Shown here in pieces: positions 1-8,226 of a DNA stretch of 40,526 nucleotides. The notes below the pieces were generated by a model, which was not told the DNA's origin, ran no database searches, and saw only the letters and a list, made by a program, of their open reading frames with translations. The translations under genes and the position numbers were made by a program. Numbering within the stretch: the stretch's first letter is position 1; every line of letters begins with the position of its first letter. The DNA is from Bacteroidota bacterium (GTDB lineage: Bacteria > Bacteroidota > Bacteroidia > Flavobacteriales > Flavobacteriaceae): contig JAEWLN010000034.1 in assembly GCA_023457535.1 (NCBI GenBank), forward strand, positions 1-40,526, read 5' to 3'.

Positions 1-287
1 CCCCCTGCCCTACAGGTCCAAATTACAAAATCCGCCGATACCTTACCTATAGAAAATCTTCATTTAACGAACTTATTTTCAGCAATTATCATTTCACCAC
101 TCCCACGGTTCAACAGGCCCTAAAAAGTGTAAAGCACCTCAAAAACAGGTAGCCCATCACGTTGTAAAATAAATCTGTAGCACCTCAAAAAACTCGTTGA
201 ACACCACCAAAATGCCGTCAAACTCAACTTTCTTTTCTTGCACAAAATTGAAATGGAGCGTATCTTGCGGCCACCAAAACAATCATT
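1..287. other. Leading region with no confident gene
   Basis: No convincing gene start lies here. The plus-strand frame beginning at base 3 stays open to a TAG at 150-152 (49 codons), and the frame beginning at base 1 stays open to a TAA at 121-123. Either could be the 3' end of a gene that starts outside the window, and I cannot choose between them. The 13-base string AGCACCTCAAAAA occurs twice (133-145 and 179-191). The last 50 bases hold the promoter of the following lipoprotein gene. Confidence 0.3.
238..268 (+). promoter_or_regulatory. Predicted Bacteroidota-type promoter of the lipoprotein gene
   Basis: TTG at 238-240 is followed after 20 bases by TATCTTGC at 261-268, close to the Bacteroidota -33/-7 pattern (TTTG, about 17-23 bases, TAnnTTTG). 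It lies 20 bases before the ATG at 288. This is inferred from consensus only. Confidence 0.5.
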
Positions 288-1055
288 ATGAGAATAGTAT
301 TGATTTTGTGTGTTGCGCTCCTTTTTAGCTGTCAACACGCCGAAAACCGTACCCATAAAGATCGGCTGGTAGTGCCGCAGTTAAGCAAGCGCTACAAAAA
401 AGAACACCAATTGTTTCTCAACTATTACTTCGGAATGTCTGTCGAGGAATATGAGAAAGCCACACGCCAGAATTTTATGTCCAAGCATGTGTTTCTTTCA
501 GGCGAAAGGGAAGCGTGCGAACTGAACCGATACGGGCATCACCACACTCAGGCAGACATCGATAACATCAGCCGAAATTCCACAGTGTATTACGAATTCG
601 AAGACGGGCCGCATACGTTCGAGGCCACCATCAAACCGGTCTTCAAATATAACCGCCTGGTTCGCGTCGAGCTGCAAACGCTCAACTGTTTTAATTTTGG
701 AAACCACCAACACGAGTTTTATCGCAAGAAAATCAACCAGACCCGCACTGCGCTGATCGATTTGCACACCAGGCAATTTGGCAAGTTCCAGACGACACCC
801 AAGCGACACACGCAGGACGAATGGTCCGTTATCAAAAATGCAGGCGTAGACATTGCGCAGTTCGACACCAATAAATATGTGTTCAAACGCGACAATAAAG
901 TTGTGACCATTGAACAAAAATGCTGCGATTTCAAGCCACTCGTCGTTTATACGCTGCGCAGTTTTCACGATTATCAGCACAATGCTTCGGCAGATGCGCA
1001 ACAACGCTTTGAAAGCGAACTCTATCATTACTATTCCGTCGAAAACGACATCTGA
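288..1055 (+). CDS. Hypothetical lipoprotein, 255 aa
   Basis: I do not recognise the family. The N-terminus is a short hydrophobic signal ending in a good lipobox (LLFSC, Cys at residue 15), so the product is probably lipid-anchored to the cell envelope with the rest in the periplasm or at the surface. The mature part is hydrophilic, rich in His, Tyr, Phe and Asn, has no visible transmembrane segment, and holds several Cys residues, including a CC pair near residue 213. Antisense frames over the same span are shorter and have no signal peptide. A predicted promoter stands just upstream and udk follows after a gap containing its own promoter box, so the gene is probably monocistronic. No function is assigned. 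Confidence 0.75.
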   Translation: MRIVLILCVALLFSCQHAENRTHKDRLVVPQLSKRYKKEHQLFLNYYFGMSVEEYEKATRQNFMSKHVFLSGEREACELNRYGHHHTQADIDNISRNSTVYYEFEDGPHTFEATIKPVFKYNRLVRVELQTLNCFNFGNHQHEFYRKKINQTRTALIDLHTRQFGKFQTTPKRHTQDEWSVIKNAGVDIAQFDTNKYVFKRDNKVVTIEQKCCDFKPLVVYTLRSFHDYQHNASADAQQRFESELYHYYSVENDI

Positions 1056-1145
1056 CGATAATCGGCTGCCATTTAAAACGTTGTCTTTTGCGATAATTGT
1101 CGATGATTAAGTGGAACGTTTCGCGGGCAATCGGTCAATTTTTGC

Positions 1146-1153
1146 TACTTTTG
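1146..1153 (+). promoter_or_regulatory. Predicted -7 box of udk
   Basis: TACTTTTG matches TAnnTTTG exactly and lies 24 bases before the udk ATG. A -33 box is not obvious (TTTCG at 1119-1123 is the best candidate). Confidence 0.5.
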
Positions 1154-1177
1154 CCGCATAACTAAATTTTTCACCAC

Positions 1178-1786
1178 ATGCTCATTATTGGCATTGCCGG
1201 CGGTACCGGAAGCGGCAAAACTACCGTCGTACACCAAATCATGAACGAACTTCCGCAAACTGAAGTCGGGATTATCTCACAAGATCACTATTACAAACAA
1301 ACGGATCATTTGTCCTACGACGAACGGGCGCTGATCAATTTCGACCATCCGCGCGCCATCGACTTTGAACTGCTCGTGCAGCACCTCAAGGAGCTCAAAG
1401 CAGGCCATGTCGTGGATCAGCCCGTATATTCTTTTGTTACGCACAACCGCACGGACGATACCGTTGCAACGCATCCGCGCAAAGTGATGATCGTAGAAGG
1501 CATCCTGATTTTGGCCAATCCGGAACTGCGCGATATGTTCGATGTCAAAATTTTTGTCCATGCCGATTCGGACGAGCGCCTGATCAGACGTCTCAAACGC
1601 GACATTGCCGAGCGTGGACGCGACATGGAAGAAGTTCTGGCCCGTTACCAAAACACGCTCAAACCGATGCACCAGCAATTCATCGAACCCACCAAAGCCT
1701 TTGCGGACATCATCATTCCGAACGACAAATACAATACGGTCGCGATCGATGTGGTACGCGCAGTAATTAATCAGCGGATTTCGTAA
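1178..1786 (+). CDS. udk: Uridine kinase
   Basis: The enzyme phosphorylates uridine and cytidine to UMP and CMP with ATP or GTP in the pyrimidine salvage pathway (cytosol). The 202-aa protein has the P-loop GGTGSGKTT at residues 8-16, a QDHYYK segment after strand 2, the DHP motif near residue 56, and a late RxxRD-rich lid region (RLIRRLKRDIAERGRD) typical of the Udk/phosphoribulokinase-like fold. Its length fits bacterial Udk (about 205-215 aa). The ATG follows a perfect TAnnTTTG box by 24 bases. The gene is followed by a dispersed repeat and an octamer repeat before the divIC-like gene. The assignment is secure from the motifs. Confidence 0.95.
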   Translation: MLIIGIAGGTGSGKTTVVHQIMNELPQTEVGIISQDHYYKQTDHLSYDERALINFDHPRAIDFELLVQHLKELKAGHVVDQPVYSFVTHNRTDDTVATHPRKVMIVEGILILANPELRDMFDVKIFVHADSDERLIRRLKRDIAERGRDMEEVLARYQNTLKPMHQQFIEPTKAFADIIIPNDKYNTVAIDVVRAVINQRIS

Positions 1787-1802
1787 TTTTTTATTATTTT
1801 TA

Positions 1803-1881
1803 GGAGCTGATTCCGGCTGTCCGCTATATCTTTTCCTGGCTAAAGAAGCCAGCAAAAGGATGCCGCTTCCATCCGGGCTAG
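1803..1881 (+). repeat. Dispersed palindromic element, copy 1
   Basis: A 79-base element opens with GGAGCTGATTCCGG and closes with CCATCCGGGCTAG. Inside, ATCTTTT and AAAAGGAT flank a hairpin with stem CTGGCT/AGCCAG (loop AAAGA). The flanking CCGCT-type arms recur in the copies near 11966, 22581 and 36235, and the ends recur in the copy at 32250. It lies between udk and the divIC-like gene, outside coding sequence. It resembles REP/MITE-like intergenic repeats; no transposase is nearby. Confidence 0.7.
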
Positions 1882-1888
1882 GCCTGGC

Positions 1889-1960
1889 AGTCGTCAAGTC
1901 ATAAAGTCGTAAAGTCATCACGTCGTAAAGTCGTAAAGTCATAAAGTCGTCAAGTCATAA
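1889..1960 (+). repeat. Octanucleotide tandem repeat, nine units
   Basis: Nine back-to-back 8-base units of the form AGTCRTMA fill 72 bases without interruption (one unit begins with C). GTCGT and GTCAT variants are mixed in a partly regular order. The array ends nine bases before the ATG of the divIC-like gene, so it lies in or next to that gene's leader. A change in copy number would move upstream promoter elements relative to the gene without changing the protein. Confidence 0.9.
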
Positions 1961-1969
1961 GATCCAAAG

Positions 1970-2284
1970 ATGTCATTCAAAGAAAAATCCTGGTTCAGAT
2001 TCCTGAGTAACAAATACGTTTGGGTGCTGTTGTTCTTTGGCGCATGGATGGTGTTTCTGGACAATTATTCGTATTTTGACCATCGCGTGCTCAACAAAGA
2101 AATCGAAGAACTCGAGGACAACAAAAAATACTATCAGGACGAAATCAGGCGCGACGAACAAGCCATCAAGCTGTTGCGCAATCCGGACCAGGTAGAAAAG
2201 TACGCACGCGAAAAGTACTATATGAAAAAAGACAGCGAGGACATTTATATTGTGGAATTCGAGGAGGACAGTTTGAAGAAATAG
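1970..2284 (+). CDS. Septum formation initiator (DivIC/FtsB-like)
   Basis: This 104-aa bitopic membrane protein has a short basic N-terminus, one transmembrane helix at about residues 15-31, then a charged coiled coil (about 41-67, rich in Glu, Lys and Asp) and the conserved 'NPDQVEKYAREKYYMKK' turn that marks the DivIC/FtsB family. Such proteins form a complex with FtsL and FtsQ/DivIB and help activate septal peptidoglycan synthesis. Its size matches the family (about 90-125 aa). The ATG lies nine bases after an octamer tandem repeat, and mutA follows after 75 bases. The gene often lies next to udk in flavobacteria, which is background knowledge and not shown here. Confidence 0.88.
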   Translation: MSFKEKSWFRFLSNKYVWVLLFFGAWMVFLDNYSYFDHRVLNKEIEELEDNKKYYQDEIRRDEQAIKLLRNPDQVEKYAREKYYMKKDSEDIYIVEFEEDSLKK

Positions 2285-2359
2285 CATGAATTATAACCCA
2301 AACGCCCAATTCCAGGTTACAAGATCCCAAACTTTACAAACTTTTAAATCCGAATCGCC

Positions 2360-3733
2360 ATGAGCGCCCCATTATTCAGTGAATTCGAACCCGTTTCGTC
2401 CAGGCAGTGGAAACAACAAATCCAATTCGAGCTTAAAGGCGCTGACTACAATGACACGCTGGTGTGGGAATCGCCGGAAGGCATCAAGGTCAAACCGTTT
2501 TACCACGCCGATGAAACCATTGCCGACGTACCGGTCACTACGCACGCGTCACAATTTAAAATCGGTCAGGAAATTTTTGTACACGATCTCGAGAAATCGA
2601 TCTGGCGCGCCAAGGACAGCATTGCCCGGGGTGCCGAATCGATCTGCTTTACGATCGCCGATGCTGCCACCGACGTACGCCAATTACTGACATCGCTTCC
2701 GCTGGAATCCGTCGCGATCCATTTGGATCTGAAATTCCTTTCCACTGGTTTTGTCCGGAAAATCGACACCGTTGCGCTTGAACAAAATGCGTCGGTTTTC
2801 GTACACCTGGACCCTATCGGACATCTTGCGCAGGACGGAAATTGGTTTGCCTCGGCAGAAAAGGACAATTTTGAAACCATCCGCAACATTGGTGCGCAAA
2901 CCCGTGCCATTTCGTTTGTATCGGTAGATGCCGCGCTGTACCAGAATGCAGGGGCCAACATCGTGCAGCAGATCGCCTATGCGCTTTCGCACGCCAACGA
3001 ATACCTGAACCGCGTTCCATCGAACAAATCGATGGTCTTCAAGGTGGCCATCGGAACGAATTATTTCTTTGAAATCGCCAAGCTTCGCGCACTGCGGCTG
3101 CTTTTTAAAACAATTGCCGCCGAATACGGGCATGACGGCAACTGCCACATCATCGCCTGTCCCACCCGCCGCAACAAAACGCTATACGATTATAATGTCA
3201 ATATGCTGCGCACCACCACGGAATGCATGAGTGCGGTATTGGGCGGTGCTGACACTGTGTGCAACCTTCCGTACGACGTGCTGTACCATAAAAGCAATGA
3301 ATTCGGCGAACGCATTTCGAGAAATCAGTTGCTGGTACTCAAAAACGAAAGCTATTTCGACAAGGTAGACAATCCTGCAGACGGCAGCTACTATATCGAG
3401 TACCTCACGCGGCAGATGGCTGAAAAAGCGCTCACACTGTTCAAGGAACTTGAAGCCCACGGCGGATTTCTGGTCAAGCTCGGCGAAGGAAACATCCAGA
3501 AAAAAATTGCCGAAAGCGCCGACAAAGAACAACAGTTGTTCGATTCAGGCGACGAAATACTGCTGGGCACCAATAAATATCCAAATCCCGCAGACCGGAT
3601 GGCGCACGAGCTGGAATTGTATCCGTTTGTCAAAAACAAGCCGCGCAAAACGCTCATTACGCCTATTATTCCCAAGCGATTGGCCGAAAAAATGGAACAG
3701 CAACGATTAGAAACTGAAAAACCGGAGATATGA
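2360..3733 (+). CDS. mutA: Methylmalonyl-CoA mutase small (beta) subunit
   Basis: This is the non-catalytic partner of the B12-dependent mutase that interconverts succinyl-CoA and (R)-methylmalonyl-CoA in propionate metabolism. The 457-aa protein resembles the mutase TIM-barrel domain throughout (for example the FFEIAKLRALRLLF stretch near 234-247, parallel to FMEIAKMRAARMIW in the large subunit). It ends right after the barrel and has no C-terminal cobalamin-binding domain and no DxHxxG motif. A short small subunit of this type is usual for flavobacteria. Its TGA overlaps the ATG of the next gene by four bases (ATGA), which indicates translational coupling in a mutA-tonB-like-mutB-aminotransferase operon. 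Confidence 0.92.
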   Translation: MSAPLFSEFEPVSSRQWKQQIQFELKGADYNDTLVWESPEGIKVKPFYHADETIADVPVTTHASQFKIGQEIFVHDLEKSIWRAKDSIARGAESICFTIADAATDVRQLLTSLPLESVAIHLDLKFLSTGFVRKIDTVALEQNASVFVHLDPIGHLAQDGNWFASAEKDNFETIRNIGAQTRAISFVSVDAALYQNAGANIVQQIAYALSHANEYLNRVPSNKSMVFKVAIGTNYFFEIAKLRALRLLFKTIAAEYGHDGNCHIIACPTRRNKTLYDYNVNMLRTTTECMSAVLGGADTVCNLPYDVLYHKSNEFGERISRNQLLVLKNESYFDKVDNPADGSYYIEYLTRQMAEKALTLFKELEAHGGFLVKLGEGNIQKKIAESADKEQQLFDSGDEILLGTNKYPNPADRMAHELELYPFVKNKPRKTLITPIIPKRLAEKMEQQRLETEKPEI

Positions 3734-4095
3734 AAAATTGGGCACTATTGATTTTGCTTGCGATCGTAAATTGCGCCACGGCCCAAACAGAATCGGACCA
3801 CCGGCTGTTTGCACTCAAAGACCTGGATGTAGCGCCCGTCCCAGAAAAAAGTGCGTCGCTGGCCACGCATTTTTCAAAAAATTTCAAACCCGCGACAAAA
3901 GTGACCACACCCATTGAGGTATCTTTCGTGATCGAAAAAGTGGGCGTGCTGCGCGATGTAAAAGTGTTCACGGACCTGCCGGACGATACCAGGAAGGAAG
4001 TCATCCGCACGATCAAAATGTTGCCCAAGTGGTCACCAGGCCAAAAATCCGGCCAACCCGTCCGCGTTTTGTATAAAGCCACGCTCAAACCCTGA
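3730..4095 (+). CDS. Small secreted TonB C-terminal-domain protein
   Basis: The 121-aa product has a cleavable signal peptide (about residues 1-19, ending CATAQ) followed almost entirely by a TonB C-terminal-like fold: VSFVIEKVGVLRDVKVF, a helix, then LPKWSPGQKSGQPVRVLYKATL. The same signature occurs in the full TonB at 30961-31767. It lacks the N-terminal membrane anchor and the Pro-rich spacer, so it cannot act as an ordinary TonB energy transducer and is probably periplasmic. It overlaps mutA by four bases and ends three bases before mutB, so it is co-transcribed with both mutase subunits. The reason for that linkage is unknown. The family assignment is by pattern; no function is claimed. 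Confidence 0.75.
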   Translation: MKNWALLILLAIVNCATAQTESDHRLFALKDLDVAPVPEKSASLATHFSKNFKPATKVTTPIEVSFVIEKVGVLRDVKVFTDLPDDTRKEVIRTIKMLPKWSPGQKSGQPVRVLYKATLKP

Positions 4096-4098
4096 TCC

Positions 4099-6231
4099 AT
4101 GATTCGTAAAGACCTCAGTCATATCGCCCTCCCTGAATCGGCGACACCCATTTTACCAGGCAACGACGGCAGTTTCATGACCGCCGAAGGCATTGCCGTG
4201 CAAACTTCCTACGCCAAAAGTGATTCCGAAAATCTTGAACATATTGGCTTTGGGGCCGGATTTGCGCCCAATCTACGCGGGCCCTATGCCACGATGTATG
4301 TGCGCAGGCCCTGGACCATCCGTCAATATGCCGGGTTCTCGACAGCCGAAGAAAGCAACGCATTTTACAGGCGAAACCTCGCAGCGGGCCAAAAAGGACT
4401 CTCAGTGGCATTCGATCTGGCCACGCATCGCGGTTATGATTCGGATCACGAGCGCGTGGTGGGCGATGTCGGGAAAGCAGGCGTAGCGATCGATTCGGTG
4501 GAAGATATGAAAATCCTTTTCGACCAGATCCCGCTCGATGAAATGTCGGTGTCAATGACGATGAACGGTGCTGTGTTGCCCATCATGGCGTTTTACATTG
4601 TTGCGGCACAAGAACAAGGCGTTTCGCCGGAAAAGCTTTCGGGCACGATCCAAAACGACATTCTCAAAGAGTTCATGGTGCGCAACACCTATATCTATCC
4701 GCCGGCGCCATCGATGAAAATCATTGCCGATATCTTTGCTTTCACCAGCCGCAACATGCCCAAGTTCAACTCGATCTCGATTTCGGGCTACCACATGCAG
4801 GAAGCCGGAGCCACGGCCGATATCGAACTCGCTTATACACTTGCCGACGGACTCGAATACATCCGCACCGGGCTGGCAGCCGGAATGAACATAGACGAAT
4901 TCGCACCAAGACTATCGTTCTTCTGGGCTATCGGCATGAATCATTTTATGGAGATCGCAAAGATGCGCGCCGCACGAATGATCTGGGCCAAATTACTCAA
5001 ACAGTTCAACCCGAAAGACGAAAAGTCGCTCGCCCTTAGAACGCACTGCCAGACCTCGGGATGGAGCCTGACCGAACAGGATCCGTTTAACAACGTCGCG
5101 CGAACCTGTATCGAAGCCGCTGCGGCTGCCTTTGGCGGTACCCAGTCGCTGCACACCAATGCATTGGACGAAGCCATTGCGCTTCCGACGGACTTTTCGG
5201 CGCGCATTGCAAGAAATACGCAGATCTTTCTGCAGCAGGAAACCAAAATCACCAAAACCGTCGATCCATGGGCTGGCAGCCATTATGTAGAAAGCCTGAC
5301 GCATGAAATTGCACAAAGCGCATGGAAACTAATCGAAGAGGTCGAGGAATTGGGGGGTATGACCAAAGCGATCGAAGCAGGCATTCCCAAATTGCGCATC
5401 GAAGAAGCGGCGGCGCGTAAACAGGCCCGTATCGACAGTGGCCAGGATATTATTGTCGGGGTCAATAAATACCGTCTCGAGAAGGAAGATCCGTTGCACA
5501 TTTTGGATGTAGACAACCAAATGGTGCGCAAACAGCAAGTGGAACGGCTCGCACAGGTCAAACAAAAACGCAACGATGACAACGTTGCCCAATGCCTCGA
5601 CGCGCTCCGCAAATGCGCGCAATCGGGCGATGGGAATCTTTTGGAACTGGCCGTAGAAGCCGCCCGCGATCGCGCAACATTGGGCGAGATCAGCGATGCG
5701 CTCGAATCGGTTTTTGGCAGATACAAAGCACAAATCAAATCATTCAGCGGCGTGTACAGCAAAGAGATCAAAAACGACGAAAGTTTCGAAAATGCCAGGC
5801 AGCTGGCCAATGCCTTTGCGCAAAAAGAAGGCCGGAGACCGCGCATCATGATTGCAAAAATGGGTCAGGACGGCCACGACCGCGGTGCCAAAGTGGTCGC
5901 TACGGGTTATGCCGATGTGGGTTTTGACGTCGACATCGGGCCGCTGTTCCAAACCCCCCAGGAGGCCGCCAGGCAAGCTGTTGAAAACGACGTGCACATT
6001 CTTGGCGTTTCGTCGCTTGCTGCCGGGCACAAAACGCTCGTGCCGCAGGTCATCGAAGCACTCCGCAAATATGGCCGCCAGGATATTATGGTCATTGTAG
6101 GCGGGGTAATTCCCGCGCAGGACTATCAATATTTGTTCGACGCGGGCGCTGTGGCCGTATTTGGGCCGGGCACGAGAATTCCGGACGCCGCCATCAAAAT
6201 TCTCGAAATTCTACTCGAAAGCGTAGATTAA
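4099..6231 (+). CDS. mutB: Methylmalonyl-CoA mutase large (alpha) subunit
   Basis: This is the catalytic, adenosylcobalamin-dependent subunit (synonym scpA). The 710-aa protein has the N-terminal substrate-binding barrel (YATMYVRRPWTIRQYAGFST near 70-89, SVSMTMNGAVLP near 150-161) and a C-terminal Rossmann B12 domain. The cobalt-ligand motif DGHDRG is at residues 591-596 (His593 is the lower axial ligand), followed by GVSSLAAGH and a GGVIP loop. The length is normal for the family (about 700-730). It works with MutA, encoded two genes upstream, in the succinyl-CoA/propionyl-CoA route. The start lies three bases after the TonB-like gene's stop, and the aminotransferase gene begins 11 bases after its TAA. 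No dedicated MeaB/ArgK chaperone gene is seen in the window. Confidence 0.97.
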   Translation: MIRKDLSHIALPESATPILPGNDGSFMTAEGIAVQTSYAKSDSENLEHIGFGAGFAPNLRGPYATMYVRRPWTIRQYAGFSTAEESNAFYRRNLAAGQKGLSVAFDLATHRGYDSDHERVVGDVGKAGVAIDSVEDMKILFDQIPLDEMSVSMTMNGAVLPIMAFYIVAAQEQGVSPEKLSGTIQNDILKEFMVRNTYIYPPAPSMKIIADIFAFTSRNMPKFNSISISGYHMQEAGATADIELAYTLADGLEYIRTGLAAGMNIDEFAPRLSFFWAIGMNHFMEIAKMRAARMIWAKLLKQFNPKDEKSLALRTHCQTSGWSLTEQDPFNNVARTCIEAAAAAFGGTQSLHTNALDEAIALPTDFSARIARNTQIFLQQETKITKTVDPWAGSHYVESLTHEIAQSAWKLIEEVEELGGMTKAIEAGIPKLRIEEAAARKQARIDSGQDIIVGVNKYRLEKEDPLHILDVDNQMVRKQQVERLAQVKQKRNDDNVAQCLDALRKCAQSGDGNLLELAVEAARDRATLGEISDALESVFGRYKAQIKSFSGVYSKEIKNDESFENARQLANAFAQKEGRRPRIMIAKMGQDGHDRGAKVVATGYADVGFDVDIGPLFQTPQEAARQAVENDVHILGVSSLAAGHKTLVPQVIEALRKYGRQDIMVIVGGVIPAQDYQYLFDAGAVAVFGPGTRIPDAAIKILEILLESVD

Positions 6232-6242
6232 ATTACCCCGAC

Positions 6243-7370
6243 ATGTCCAGACTTCCGCACATGGGTACGAGCATTTTCACGCAGATGACGCAGCTGGCGG
6301 GGCAGTACGGTGCGATTAATCTGGCGCAGGGTTTTCCCAATTTCCCGATCGATGGGCGGCTGTCCGAGATCATTGCGCGCAAAGCCTTTGAAAGTGTTCA
6401 CCAATACCAGCCTGCATCGGGCCATGCGGGATTATTGCGCCAATTGGCAAATCTTACCCAAACCTCTTACGGTCGGGCGGTAGATCCCGAGCGCGAAATT
6501 CTGGTTACTGCCGGAGCGACGCAAGGCATTTTTACCGCGATCCAGGCCCTGGCAGGTCCGGGAGACGAAATCATACTGCTCGATCCTTGTTACGACTGCT
6601 ATCAGGCCCCGGTTTTACTGACCGGAGCCACGGCCGTGCACGTTTCGATGACTCCCGGTTACACGCCGGACTGGCCCGCGATAGATCGTGCGGCCAACGA
6701 CAAAACGCGGCTCATCGTGATCAATACACCACACAATCCATCGGGAAAAATGTGGCAACAGGACGATTTTGAAGCGCTCGAACGATTGCTCGACAAGCAC
6801 CCGAAACTGCTGGTGTTGTCCGATGAGGTTTACGAATACATTTGCTTCGGGAGCCCGCATTTATCTGTTCACAGCCGCGCAACGCTGCATTCGCGCAGCA
6901 TTTGTATCTCGTCTTTTGGCAAATCGTTCCACATCACGGGATGGAAAGTGGGTTACGTCATTGCGTGCCAGGCGCTGATGTCGGAAATCAAAAAAGTACA
7001 CCAATACCTTGTATTCAGCGTCAACAGTCTGGCCCAGGCGGCCTTGTGCGAGTATCTCGATGTGGTCGACGTGAAGCAATTGGGCGAATTTTATAAGCAA
7101 AAGCGCGACGCGTTCCGGGACATGCTGTCCGCCTCGCGATTTGAACTATTGCCATGCGACGGGACGTACTTCCAACTGGTATCGTACGCAAACCTGTCGG
7201 ACAAAAACGATGTGGATTTTGCGCGCACACTCGCGGTGGAATTTGGCGTGGCGGCCATTCCCGTATCGGTATTCAACGCCGACGGAAAAGACCTCAAACA
7301 CCTGCGTTTTTGTTTTGCAAAAGATAATGAAACGTTAATGGCAGCGGCCGCGCGTCTGGAAAAACTATAA
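6243..7370 (+). CDS. PLP-dependent aminotransferase, methionine/KMTB type
   Basis: This class I/II aminotransferase of 375 aa has the N-terminal NLAQGFPNFP signature, an NTPHNPSGKMW segment near 160-170, the DEVYEY aspartate/tyrosine pair near 198-203 and the PLP Schiff-base lysine in SSFGKSFHITGWKVGY (Lys227). The NLAQGFP opening and the FGKSFHITGWKVGY block are typical of the YbdL/kynurenine aminotransferase branch, which transfers amino groups from methionine or aromatic amino acids to 2-oxo acids. Exact substrate preference cannot be read from sequence. The gene is the last of the mutA-mutB operon, 11 bases behind mutB. Methionine degradation can yield propionyl-CoA through 2-oxobutyrate, so a link with the mutase is possible but inferred. 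Confidence 0.88.
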   Translation: MSRLPHMGTSIFTQMTQLAGQYGAINLAQGFPNFPIDGRLSEIIARKAFESVHQYQPASGHAGLLRQLANLTQTSYGRAVDPEREILVTAGATQGIFTAIQALAGPGDEIILLDPCYDCYQAPVLLTGATAVHVSMTPGYTPDWPAIDRAANDKTRLIVINTPHNPSGKMWQQDDFEALERLLDKHPKLLVLSDEVYEYICFGSPHLSVHSRATLHSRSICISSFGKSFHITGWKVGYVIACQALMSEIKKVHQYLVFSVNSLAQAALCEYLDVVDVKQLGEFYKQKRDAFRDMLSASRFELLPCDGTYFQLVSYANLSDKNDVDFARTLAVEFGVAAIPVSVFNADGKDLKHLRFCFAKDNETLMAAAARLEKL

Positions 7371-7375
7371 ATATT

Positions 7376-7383
7376 TATCTTTG
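7376..7383 (+). promoter_or_regulatory. Predicted -7 box of the DUF4919-like gene
   Basis: TATCTTTG is a perfect TAnnTTTG box, 23 bases before the ATG at 7406 and just behind the aminotransferase stop. No clear -33 TTG is seen. Confidence 0.5.
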
Positions 7384-7405
7384 GCAGCGATCAATTTAAA
7401 ATTCC

Positions 7406-8086
7406 ATGAAAAAAATCATCTGCGCATTCGTTTTGTTGGCCTGTAGCGGCGTTGGTGCCCAAACGTTCAATTTCCGGACAGATTACGACAAAGTGCTCGC
7501 CCGAACGCGTGACAGCAAGGATCCGTTGTTTTACGAAACCCAGATCAAGCGGTTTACGAGCCATGATCTGAAACAAACCGATTTGGAGGTTTTGTCGTTG
7601 TTGATCGCTTTTTCGCAGCGCAAGGAATTTGGTCCGATGAAGGACGCATTTCGCGAATCGATCATCAAAGAACTGATCGAGGCGCAAAAATACGACGAAG
7701 CGCTCCAGATCGCAAACAAACTTCTCAAGACCAATCCGCTCAACGTTAAAGGCATCTATCAAAAAGCGTATGCATTGGGCAAAACGGGGCAAAAAGACAG
7801 CGCACAGGTGTACGATAAACAATGGCAAAAAATCCTCAAGGCGATGTTTTTGAGCGGCAAAGGCACGGCGATCACCGATGCTACTTTTTCACTTGGCCCT
7901 GATGACGGCAGTGTTTTTATCGGGCAATTCATTGGCGGCCAGGTGTTGCAAATGCGCACTGAAAAAAACAATGCCGGACAGTCTTTTGCCGTATACGAGG
8001 TGCAGTTCGAAAAGCGAAAACTGACGCTGTACTTCGCCATCGACCATGCGGTCAAGCGGATGGAAGAGGAAGAACAGCGCCGGTAA
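7406..8086 (+). CDS. Secreted hypothetical protein, DUF4919-like
   Basis: The 226-aa product has a signal peptide (about 1-19, ending GVGAQ), a helical middle with a TPR-like stretch (EAQKYDEALQIANKLLKTNPLNVKGIYQKAYALGK split over about residues 92-126), and a C-terminal part (about 150-215) with a GPDDGSVFIGQF turn followed by beta strands ending YFAIDHAV. This layout resembles the Bacteroidota family DUF4919, an export protein of unknown role. I recognise the family from pattern only. The gene has its own -7 box and the next gene has its own promoter, so it is probably transcribed alone. Confidence 0.6.
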   Translation: MKKIICAFVLLACSGVGAQTFNFRTDYDKVLARTRDSKDPLFYETQIKRFTSHDLKQTDLEVLSLLIAFSQRKEFGPMKDAFRESIIKELIEAQKYDEALQIANKLLKTNPLNVKGIYQKAYALGKTGQKDSAQVYDKQWQKILKAMFLSGKGTAITDATFSLGPDDGSVFIGQFIGGQVLQMRTEKNNAGQSFAVYEVQFEKRKLTLYFAIDHAVKRMEEEEQRR

Positions 8087-8172
8087 CAGCAGGCCGTTAG
8101 GGCGATGCTGCGCGGATCTTACACGCTGTGAAACACCTCAATTCCCCGGCGTGTGAAAATTTTACTCACAAA

Positions 8173-8204
8173 TTGCGAATCTGTCATAAATTTTTGCTAA
8201 CTTG
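8173..8204 (+). promoter_or_regulatory. Predicted promoter that decides the start of the sensor kinase gene
   Basis: TTG at 8173-8175 and TAACTTG at 8198-8204 (22-base spacing) match the Bacteroidota pattern. They lie downstream of an in-frame upstream ATG (8128) and 22 bases before the ATG at 8227, so they favour 8227 as the true start. Confidence 0.45.
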
Positions 8205-8226
8205 TTTACCAACCAGTAAGCATCAC

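Noticed and set aside
8128..8226. Longer N-terminus of the sensor kinase
   Set aside because: The added residues have no domain likeness and the predicted promoter lies inside them; ATG 8227 is preferred.
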